Below, piece after piece: positions 56,801 to 64,000 of a stretch of 64,000 bases of DNA. The notes beneath the pieces are model-generated. The model was not told the DNA's origin and searched no databases. It saw only the letters and a program-made list of their open reading frames with translations. Position numbers and translations under genes: made by a program. The stretch comes from Loripinus fragilis. Its lineage: Eukaryota; Mollusca; Bivalvia; Lucinida; Lucinidae. How positions within the stretch are numbered: the stretch's first letter is position 1; each line of letters starts with the position of its first letter. Location: positions 4,163,701 to 4,227,700 of the forward strand of contig OZ026531.1 in assembly GCA_964019695.1 (NCBI GenBank), in the 5' to 3' direction.

Positions 56801-59800
56801 TTGTCAAAATTTGAAGATATGCATGAGGTTTGTCTGTAATCCTCAGATTAATCTTTGGCATTTTTTCCACAGTTTTTGGCCTGGCTTCTGGGCATCTTGC
56901 GAACGTAACTCCTCCAATTTTACCCAGATCTTTTTGAAACTTTGCAGGTGCTTTTGCCATGGTCTGAAGGTGTGCGTTAGGTTTGGCTGTAATTCTCAGA
57001 TTATTTTTCATCACTTTCTTAGTCATTTTTGGCTCAAGATATTCATATTTTTTGTCTGTTCAAATATTACAGATTAGATTTAGGCTATGTTGACCTATAT
57101 TTTATACATTCACCATACAATGGAGACAATGTGGCCACGTACAGACAGATGATGGAGTTCCAGAAACAGGGCCTCATTAGGTAAGTATTTACTGTAGATT
57201 CGGAAATTTTCGCGAGGGTTCAATTTTCGCAAAACTTTGCATATGCGAAGTTTCGTGAAAATGAAATCCTTGCAAAAATCGCAAAAACACACTGTCGATT
57301 ACTGATATAGGTAAATTTTGCCCTAGTCGCAAATTTTTAACGGCGCAAGTATGTCTTTTTACGCTATTCACGAAAATAAAATTCTCACGAAAATTTCCGG
57401 ATATACAGTATAGGCTTTTGGGCCCATTTCTATCAGTACCCATACAGTGTATAATAGGCTCAGAAAAAATAGCGTAAAATTGAGAATATTTTCTTATTCA
57501 TTAATTTTAACATTTGTTTAGTGTGCACAAAAGAACCATCTCATAGAGACGGTTCTTTTGAGTACCCACAATGTGTGTTTTGGTTGAGAAATAAGAAAAA
57601 AAGTCTTAAGGGCCTAGGTCTAGTAGACAAATCAAAGTTTTTGGCGTAAAACTATGAATATTTTCTTATCTATAAGTTTTAGCAGTTGTTTCATGTGCTC
57701 AAAAGAGCCGTCTGATTGAAACGGTTATTATGAGTACCCACTACATGTGTTTTGGTTGAGAAATAAGAAAAAAAGTCTTAAGTGCCTAGGTCTAGTAGAC
57801 AAACAAAAGTTTTTGGCTAAAAACTATGAATATTTTCATATCCATCAGTATTAATTTTTGTTTTCAGAGCTCAAAAGAACCGTCTCATTGAAATTTGTAT
57901 TTTGAGTACCCAGAACATGTTTTGGTTGAGAAATATGAAAATTATTTTGAATTTCACACTCATATCTTAAATAATGAATGTTACATGTATGAATGATGGT
58001 ATGCCAGTACATTACTTAATACATGGCTACTGTCACATTTCTAGACATATTGGTAGCTCCATGCTTACACAAGGGCTTTAATACCCAAGGCAAACCTCCA
58101 AGGCATATTGGGGTGCAGGGCCCATTATGCCTGATTATGCCTGGGTGACTTTGTTTTAAACTTTTCATTTCTTGTGTGGGCCGTTACAGATTCACATGGA
58201 AGCTGTTAAGATTTACCATACAGTGCAGTGATACTGCAGTCCCTTTATAACCCTATGTTTGGGGTCCCTAGGAATGGACCATGTTGTAAATGAATCATGC
58301 TATAAAGGGACAATTTTACAAAGAAATTCATTTCCTATAATTCCTTTGTAAAATACCATGGTAAGAATTTGGGGAGTCTCAGTATGACCTTGTAATATCC
58401 AAATCAGTAACAAGTTGTATTTTGAAAAGGCCAAGAAAAAATATATGTGTGGTTTACGTTACCCGACCTACCCTAAATTTTTACCCCCTACCCTAAACTT
58501 TTTCTCCAAATTCTGAAGTTGGAAGAGAATAGTAGAACAAAATTATTTTGTTCTGCTGTTCTCTTCCAACTTCAGAATTTGGAGAAAAAGTACATATCAA
58601 AATGACCATCTGAGAGGGAAATCTAAATTTCTGTGCATTCAGCCTTTTGAATTGGAAGTAAAAGGATTAAAACAAGGTTATATCTTCAAAAATAGACCCT
58701 TTTATATCAGTTTTGGCTTATTGAATACCTTTCCAAGCAGGTCTGAATATTCCAAGATAAAAAGTAAAAAAAAAAAAAAACCCACAACAGTATCTTACCT
58801 ACCTATGGGTGTAACCTAAACCCCACATATTTTTTTTATTTGACCAAATCAAAGAGCTAAAAGCATTCAATTTTTTTGATTTGAGATTTACCATATCTCG
58901 TTCCAGGTCTATAGGAGTATCAAATTTTGGTGTTCACCATTTGAAAGGATTGATGGAAGCTGGCTGTCCAAAGCCTGTTGTCAACCAGATAGAATTACAT
59001 CCTTGGCAACAGAAGCGAGATATTGTACAGTTTTGTCGGGAACAAGGGATAGCTGTGATGGGTTATTCCCCTTTAGCCAAAGCACAGCATTTACACGATA
59101 AAACTTTACTAGATCTGGCTAAAAAGTAAGTCTCCCCGCACTTTCATTTAATGCTCTTTTTATTCAACTCCTCAGGATTGAGTGTACAATCATCTTCCGT
59201 TATTCCTTTCCCTGGATATCCTCTATGTCCTGTTTTCTGGGTGATTGTATTGACTCCTGATCTTTGCCGTCTTTCTTTTATAATTAACACTTTTTTTTGC
59301 TAATGGCAACTCATGTCATGCTGATCACCTTTGCAAACAGCTTGGACCCAGATCAGGACTGACAAAATATATGGATCAGGTGAAATCAGATAACATAGAG
59401 ACTCTGATTGTCTCTTCTATTTGTACGGTTATTTCGAGCAGTGCATGACCTGACCCTGTAGCCTAGTAGTGTTTAGCTTGTTTGCTTATGGAACCAGAGG
59501 ACTAGGGTTGTTTCCAGGTTGGGCACCTATTTTACAGAGGAGTTTGCTCTTCTCTTTTTTAGCAATTTAATGCTGAATTACTTCATAAAAGTAATATGAA
59601 ATTATAAAAATGGCATAAAATTTTACTCCTTAACACTTTATATTGAATTTTGCTCAATATTTGTGGGGGTGGAGTTAAATTTGGCCCTTCTGGAAGATAA
59701 TTAGTGTTGTTGTTTTTCTGAACGGTAAAATGATTATAGTTTATGAAATAAAAAAACAAGATTTAAGATTTTCAATGTCAGATTTTTCAATATATATATG

Positions 59801-62800
59801 ACTATAAAAGTCCAAATCAAATTTTTGGAGAACTTCAGGGTCCGCACGGGCTTGAAAAGTACTTGAATATACAAGACTGTCTTGACAAGTCCTTGAAAAA
59901 TAAAAACTGGTTTGAAAAGTACTTGAAAACACTCAATGGCCTTGAAAAGTCCTTGAATTTTACCATTTGCAAGAGGATTCAACACTGATTTTAAAATTGT
60001 GGTGCCTTTATTTGGTGCAACATATGCTGCACCAAATTAAGGCACCATAACTTTACACTGATTTTCTAAAACTAATATTTTTAGTAATGGACTCTAGCAT
60101 TGTAGAAGTAGTGTTTTAATGTGTAAATCAGTATTTTTCATATGTTTTCAGTCCTTGAAAATGGCAGGAAAGTCTTTTAGAAGTCCTTGAAAAGTCCTTG
60201 AATTTTACACTAACTAAATATATGATGCAGAATCAGGAAAACAAATAAATTCTCACATTTTCCAGGGCTTCAGATTATTTTCAAGATTGGTGGGCCATAA
60301 AGCAAAAAATGGTGGGTCATTTTCTGAAACGATGGGCCCAAGCATATCAAACTAACCACAGTTGTCATTTGGGTAGTATACTTTACCTACACACTGACAC
60401 AGACACTTGTGTGCATATACACAGGCATGAGAAAGTTCAGGATTGATCAGGATTTCCTGATTGAGCACTGGCATATGATTTGTATAATGCCAGTTGTTTT
60501 TACTGAAATTTATGTTTGAATGAAGTTAAACTCAATTTTAGATATAAATTAAGCATAAACTGACTGGTTTCTATTGATATTTTGTGATTTTAAACCGTTA
60601 ATAAGTGATTTAAAAAATTGCTTTTTTCCATTTTGGAGTCAACTGACATATTTTCCTGATTGAGAATGGCTGACTGTTCTCATCCCTGTATACATTGTAT
60701 GTATATTGACTGCTGATTATACAGTAAAACCTTTCTTAAGTGGCCACTCAAAAAAGAAGACCAATTATCGCTTAATGCAGGTCAAAAGTATTGCAGAATG
60801 CTCGAAGGAGAGCATTCTGCAATCCTTTTGACCTTCATTAAGCTACCATTTGTTATTAAGATCTTTGTTTTGTCTTTTTTGAGCGGCTGCTTAAGACATG
60901 TTTTACTGTATTGACAAACTACATGTCCTTTATGTTTTGTGGATTTCGTAGGCTTGCTGTAAGATGAATATTTTTATTAAAGTGAGATATTTTCACAACT
61001 AAAAAGGATGGGTCCACTGGGCCCACTGCCTTGAAAAGTGATGGGCCATATTTTGAAATCATGGGACAATGACGCGGGCCCACCATAAATCTGAAGGCCT
61101 GATTTTCTAAAAAGCTTGAGGTCATGAGCAATAATTAAAATTAAAATAAAGAAACTAGGTGACAATAACATCTATTTTAGCTTAATATTAAGGACTTAGG
61201 TAGTGTTCAGAAATTTGGTCAAATGCTGAAAACTTCCATATGAGATTATGTAAAACTGAGCATGGTGACATATCCTTTTTATTTAATAAATTGAAAGTCC
61301 ATGCATAAAACAAACTTAATGTAAAGTAACGAGAATATTTCAATGTGGGAAGTATTTAGAAGCATATGTCCTTAATAAATATAAAATGCAGTATTTGATG
61401 GTGAGCAGGAATAAGGAGTCCATTATTCATGTGAGGATGGGATCGAAAAATCCGTCCCTCGTAATCACCTTTTGTCATCACTCAGCAAGCCTTGTGATGC
61501 CATACGGTGCTAATCGGGACAGATTTTCCATCCCACCCTCACACCCATGATAGATTCTTATGTTCTTTCACAATGAATAAGAATATCAGAGATTTTAGCC
61601 TGGGTTAGAAATTCTAGTCTAACCCATGTTGTTATGTCAAAGTGACGTTATCAGATCATGTTGTATCTCAGGATATTCAGGAAATTCTGGAAGCTTATTT
61701 TAAAATAAACAGTCAATGGTGAGCAAGAAAAAGAATCCATTATTTGTGTGAGTGTGGGATAGAAAAAATCTTTCCCTCCAGATCAATGTTTGTCAACACT
61801 TGGTAAGCCTAGTGTTGCCGTAAGGTGATCCTCATTACGGATATTTCTATCTCATACTCATGATAGGTTCTTATAATCTACAGTCGAACTTTGGTCGCTC
61901 GAACTCGCCTGTCTCGAACACCAGGTATCGCTCGAACTCGTTCGTCAGTCCCAGAAATTTTCCTATACATTTAATGTTAAAATACACCCCAGGCTGGAAC
62001 AGCGATGGCTCGAACTCTCGAACTCAAAGCACGGTCCGCAGGGCGGTTTTTCATGTAAAAACGCTATGATGGCTCGAACCAAATATTTCTTTACATGAAT
62101 CAGTCACACGCTTGATTTAAGTTCATTATTATTTCCTTAAGCGCTCCGTGACAATGATGATTTCACCCTTGGGCTACCTAACCGACGAGCGGAACGTGTG
62201 AAGCAATTAGCGGCAATTTACCAGATCAAAGATTTGAGTAAGTTCTTAATTGTCACCATTTAGTAGGGCGGCCGAAAATGATTAAAGACAATTGTTTTGT
62301 AATCAAGAATTCGCGTGTCAAAATGAGTAAAACATGCCTGGCTGGATAAAGACAGGCATTGAATTGTGCGGCGGTACAGTCTGATCCGCGTCTTTGTTGT
62401 AAACATCGTGAGGAGTTTGTCATTTTTTCATGTTTTATTCGTTTTTATTAATTGAAACTTGCACATTGTGAATAAATAATAAGAAACAAACTTGTTTTTT
62501 TCTTTTATTGTTCTAAAGGAAACGAAACGATAATCAACCGAACATAAACTGTAGCGACACATAAACAGGAACATTAACCCACTGGAAGAAAAACAGTACA
62601 GCTTACTCAATAGCAAATGCATTGATCCGCCTGCGCATATGCGCTTGCTGATAAATGTATTTACTTTCAACAGGTTCATATGCTAACACCTGCGGCTTAT
62701 CATTTTAACTCTAGCGTTTAAAGGGGTTTTTGATCAGTGACAGGTGTCACGTGCGCTTTGCAACTTTGGTCGATAAAAAACGTGATGTCCGTGATGACAT

Positions 62801-63220
62801 AAAGTACACATGAACCAACTTGAAAATTGTCAGGCTAAGTATCGCTCGAACACATGGATGGGTTGAACTCGCACCGACGGTCCCGACGAGTTCGAGCCAA
62901 GGAAGTTCGACTGTACTTGTACATTGTGTTTACAAGCAGAGAAGGCTGTGGTGAGACTGCATGCATGTGCAGGCTTGTCAGAGCCTTAAATGTTTGCAAA
63001 TGTGATATGTACCGGTGCCAAAACTTGCTCATAATTGGTTTTATGTAGATATGGTAAAAGCGCAGCACAGGTTATGATCAGATGGAGTGTGCAGAAGGGC
63101 TTCATAACAATACCTAGATCATCCAAGCCAGAGAGAATTATAGAAAACTCCCAGGTGTTTGATTGGAGTCTAAGTGAGGATGATATGAAACTATTGGTAA
63201 GCATAGGTCTAGATACATAA
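53678..63220 (+). CDS. Aldo-keto reductase gene, five coding exons
   Basis: Joined exons 53678-53844, 55496-55624, 57073-57180, 58907-59125 and 63049-63220 give 264 codons plus stop. All four introns are GT-AG and all fall after the second codon base, so the frame is kept throughout. It is an NAD(P)H-dependent cytosolic oxidoreductase of the (beta/alpha)8-barrel AKR family, reducing aldehydes or ketones; the exact substrate is unknown. The catalytic tetrad is Asp50, Tyr55, Lys80 and His111. SIGVSNF (136-142), NQIELHPW (161-168), GYSPLA (187-192) and the cofactor-binding IPRSSKPERI (229-238) are family hallmarks. At 264 residues it is slightly short: a typical 10-30-residue tail after DMKLL is missing, and splicing at GTAAGC (63196) to an exon outside the window is possible. 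Closest in style to invertebrate glyoxal- or prostaglandin-reductase-like members, by memory. Confidence 0.92.
54659..54707 (+). pseudogene. Decayed duplicate of reductase exon 2
   Basis: TTTTCCAG is followed by CAATGAAAGAGAAGAACTGT and TATCCCTAGG, clearly the start of exon 2 (AATGAAAGAGAAG, AACTGTGGTATTCCTAGG) with an internal deletion and then TAA. It is within intron 1. Acceptor and start of the exon are preserved; the rest is lost. Confidence 0.8.
54708..54847. mobile_element. MITE-like element (GTGTGAGGTGGGATAG family), copy 1
   Basis: GAGTGTGAGGTGGGATAGGA and TTCTATCCCATCCTCACATG are inverted around AAGCCTTGTGATGCCA. The same element lies in reverse orientation at 61395-61563 and again at 61715-61876, all inside introns of the reductase gene. 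Confidence 0.75.
55050..55480. repeat. Tandem duplication (~244 bp) with two AAGAACCGTCTC hairpins
   Basis: AGATACAGGCCCCC starts both copies (55056 and 55300). Each contains the hairpin CTCAAAAGAACCGTCTC followed by GAGACGGTTCTTTTGAG (cores at 55129-55171 and 55374-55416) and ends GGATAAGAAAATA. The duplicate continues to the acceptor of exon 2, so the acceptor region (GAAATATTTTC) exists twice, at 55270 and 55470. Confidence 0.88.
55496..55624 (+). CDS. Aldo-keto reductase coding exon 2
   Basis: Residues 56-98 plus two bases of codon 99. The acceptor is TATTTCAG and the donor GTAAGT. NNEREVGKAV continues the cofactor-site helix and FVVSKLW carries the catalytic Lys80. Confidence 0.94.
55740..56010. 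repeat. Two further AAGAACCGTCTC hairpin copies in intron 2
   Basis: The copy at 55787-55855 has its left arm duplicated (CTCAAAAGTACCATCTC, then CTCAAAAGAACCGTCTC) before GAGACAGTTCTTTTGG. At 55980-55998 only CTCAAAAGAACCGT remains, cut off after the left half. Confidence 0.75.
56660..57010. repeat. GTCT/GTTT microsatellite and GTCCGTC-type repeat in intron 2
   Basis: CTGTCTGTTTGTTTGTTTG and CTGTCTGTCTG lead into two related ~170-bp blocks, each with a phrase like TTTGAAACTTTG.AGGTG.TTT and a phrase like CTGTAAT.CTCAGATTA, a direct internal duplication. Confidence 0.65.
57073..57180 (+). CDS. Aldo-keto reductase coding exon 3
   Basis: Residues 99-134 plus two bases of codon 135. The acceptor is ATATTACAG and the donor GTAAGT. 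LGYVDLYFIHSPY contains the catalytic His111; YRQMMEFQKQGLIR is the helix that normally follows. Confidence 0.94.
57190..57410. mobile_element. MITE with CTGTA ends and TA target site in intron 3
   Basis: TA at 57190-57191 and 57409-57410 flank CTGTAGATTCGGAAATTTTC at the left and AAAATTTCCGGATATACAG at the right. It is about 217 bp, with the interior rich in TTTTCGCGA-type words. It inserted 10 bp from the exon 3 donor without damaging it. Tc1/mariner-derived MITEs use TA; assignment is inference. Confidence 0.85.
57515..57925. repeat. Three AAGAACCGTCTC hairpin copies in intron 3
   Basis: Cores at 57522-57566, 57694-57738 and 57868-57910 show increasing damage (the last has lost GGTTCTT). 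The shared flank GTTTTGGTTGAGAAATAAGA follows each, and AAAAAGTCTTAAG.GCCTAGGT follows the first two, so the element plus flank is itself tandemly repeated. Confidence 0.8.
58498..58590. repeat. Near-perfect hairpin with 46-bp arms in intron 3
   Basis: CTTTTTCTCCAAATTCTGAA and onward pairs with its complement ending TTCAGAATTTGGAGAAAAAG. There are two mismatches over 46 bp and almost no loop (the turn is around AAAATTATTTT). On the transcribed strand it would fold into one long stem. Confidence 0.9.
58907..59125 (+). CDS. Aldo-keto reductase coding exon 4
   Basis: Residues 135-207 plus two bases of codon 208. The acceptor is CGTTCCAG and the donor GTAAGT. It carries SIGVSNFGVHHL, VVNQIELHPW and VMGYSPLAK, the cofactor and barrel motifs that are most constant in the family. 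Confidence 0.95.
59820..60215. repeat. CCTTGAAAAGTCCTTGAA repeat region in intron 4
   Basis: CTTGAAAAGTACTTGAA-type words occur at least five times at 59850-59960 and again at 60150-60210 (CCTTGAAAAGTCCTTGAATT). Between them a hairpin (TTTGGTGCAACATATG with TGCACCAAATTAAGGCACC, 60002-60048) is present. Such CTTGAAAAGT repeats are widespread in animals. Confidence 0.65.
60265..61100. repeat. Possible inverted-end element (GGCTTCAGATT ends) with a nested MITE
   Basis: GGCTTCAGATTATTTTC with GGTGGGCC (60266-60300) answers GGGCCCACCATAAATCTGAA (61076-61096) in reverse, and GTGGGTCATTTTCTGAAACG answers TTTTGAAATCATGGGAC. The interior includes the MITE at 60720-60910. Ends are diverged and no target duplication is clear. 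Confidence 0.5.
60720..60910. mobile_element. Fully palindromic MITE with TA target site in intron 4
   Basis: TA at 60720-60721 and 60909-60910 flanks CAGTAAAACCTTTCTTAAGT and its mirror CTTAAGACATGTTTTACTG. The inner arms also pair (GCAGGTCAAAAGTATTGCAG with CTGCAATCCTTTTGACC). A half copy (CTTCTTAAGACATGTTTTGC) is near 53988 in intron 1. Confidence 0.85.
61395..61876. mobile_element. GTGTGAGGTGGGATAG MITE family, copies 2 and 3 in tandem
   Basis: 61395-61563 runs TGGTGAGCAGGAATAAGGAG, GTGAGGATGGGATCG, AAGCCTTGTGATGCC, CCCTCACACCCATGATAG; 61715-61876 repeats that order with more drift. Both are in reverse orientation to the copy at 54708-54847. Confidence 0.75.
61879..62915. mobile_element. 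TIR element CAGTCGAACTT...AAGTTCGACTG with TA target site
   Basis: TA at 61879-61880 and 62914-62915 flanks CAGTCGAACTTTGGTCGCTC and CGAGCCAAGGAAGTTCGACTG-type ends; subterminal GCTCGAACTCG words recur on both sides. The 1033-bp interior has no recognisable transposase, so it is a non-autonomous Tc1/mariner-type element by its TA. It lies in intron 4, ending 133 bp before exon 5. Confidence 0.88.
63049..63220 (+). CDS. Aldo-keto reductase last coding exon
   Basis: Residues 208-264 and TAA at 63218-63220. The acceptor is TTTTATGTAG with a weak pyrimidine tract. YGKSAAQVMIRWSVQKG and IPRSSKPERIIEN are the cofactor-phosphate-binding segment, with Arg231 where many relatives have Lys. The stop codon is made at the junction with the next 113-bp repeat (ACATAACAA). 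A GTAAGC donor at 63196 would remove the last seven codons if used. Confidence 0.88.
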
Positions 63221-63682
63221 CAATACCTAGATCATCCAAGCCAGAGAGGATTATAGAAAACTCTGAGGTGTTTGATTGGAGTCTAAGTGAGGATGATATG
63301 AAACTATTGGTGAGCATAGGTCTAGATACATAACAATACCTAGATCATCCAAGCCAGAGAGAATTATAGAAAACTCTGAGGTGTTTGATTGGAGTCTAAG
63401 TGAAGAGGATATGAAACTATTGGTAAGCATAGGTCTAGATACATAACAATACCTAGATCATCCAAGCCAGAGAGAATTATAGAAAACTCCCAGGTGTTTG
63501 ATTGGAGTCTAAGTGAGGATGATATGAAACTATTGGTAAGCATAGGTCTAGATACATAACAATACCTAGATCATCTAGGCCAGAGAGGATTAAAGAAAAC
63601 TCTGAGGTGTTTGATTGGAGTCTAAGTGAGGATGATATGAAACTATTGGTAAGCATAGGTCTAGATATATAACAATACCTAC
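63104..63682 (+). repeat. Five tandem copies of the reductase exon 5 3' part (113-bp period)
   Basis: ATAACAATACCTAGATC starts at 63104, 63217, 63330, 63443 and 63556, every 113 bp exactly, and a sixth start is cut after 14 bases at 63669. Copy 1 is the end of the coding exon. The others repeat residues from I227 onward with few differences, and each keeps GTAAGC or GTGAGC after CTATTG. 113 is not a multiple of 3, and each junction gives TAA, so read-through is blocked. Confidence 0.97.
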
Positions 63683-64000
63683 ACTGAACCGAAGTTATAA
63701 GTAGCCACCATATAATTTTTGCTCCCGTTCAGAAAGCAAAAATCACTCTCACAAAATTTAAATTCTATAAAAAGGTCCAAGGCTTTGTGGAGACTCTGCA
63801 AACTATGTCATTTCAAAATGACTGGTAGACCTTGCACAGACGAGGTCCGAGTAAAGGTACCATCAGTTCAAAAAGTCACACTTATTAGTGTGATATAAAC
63901 TTTTCTTCAGTTACGTTATCCATTTATTTTTTTCATTAGTTTGAAGATGTTTATAACAGCTGTGATATAAGATGAAAATAATCAAAAGTTTTTTGACAAT
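63683..64000. other. End of window, nothing recognised
   Basis: AT-rich sequence with no exon, poly(A) signal AATAAA or repeat match that I can see. It could include reductase 3' UTR or intron. Confidence 0.35.

Noticed and set aside
63217..63668. Repeat copies 2-5 as a chain of mini-exons
   Set aside because: A GTAAGC to CCTAG intron would be only ~34 nt and has no pyrimidine tract or room for a branch point.

Overview
The window is eukaryotic nuclear DNA: there are no operons, introns with GT-AG boundaries are present, non-coding DNA is extensive, and there are tRNA-derived SINEs, LINEs, a Tc1 element and many short palindromic elements. The repeat style and the LINE and SINE types suggest a bivalve mollusc, perhaps a heterodont clam. 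That is inference from general knowledge and was not tested by any search.

Layout. 1-6910 is a satellite array of ~70-bp monomers, each of which is almost a palindrome. The first 3 kb has a 1355-bp higher-order repeat; the right edge decays into unique DNA. 6911-20000 is repeat-rich intergenic DNA: several copies of a 250-310-bp element ending in GCGCGGATCC, a 1.1-kb foldback element with a 10-bp target duplication (9061-10185), and a 4.9-kb inverted-repeat structure (12246-17134) with a 3.6-kb TTAA-flanked transposon in its loop. 20000-28000 holds two SINEs with target duplications, a 359-bp tandem duplication and a broken two-ORF LINE (about 22190-27865). 28000-53600 is mostly repeats: MITEs, microsatellites, a large inverted repeat (31940-34207), a Tc1-like element with a nonsense-riddled transposase (35864-37253), a second broken LINE (37429-39892), a second TTAA-transposon copy (42238-46380), two remnants of a likely transposase-associated exon on the minus strand (33218-33465 and 50639-50890), a 318-bp tandem duplication and another SINE.

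The only host gene I can support is an aldo-keto reductase on the plus strand, with five coding exons between 53678 and 63220. Its exons join in phase and carry the Asp-Tyr-Lys-His catalytic tetrad. Its introns are full of short palindromic elements, and there is a decayed copy of exon 2. The 3' part of its last exon is repeated in tandem five times at a 113-bp period. The window ends in unassigned DNA.

The strongest candidates for something new are the satellite built of hairpin-capable monomers with nested higher-order structure, the tandem array at the reductase 3' end, and the TTAA element family carrying multiple ~190-bp palindromic units plus a relic of a transposase N-terminus.
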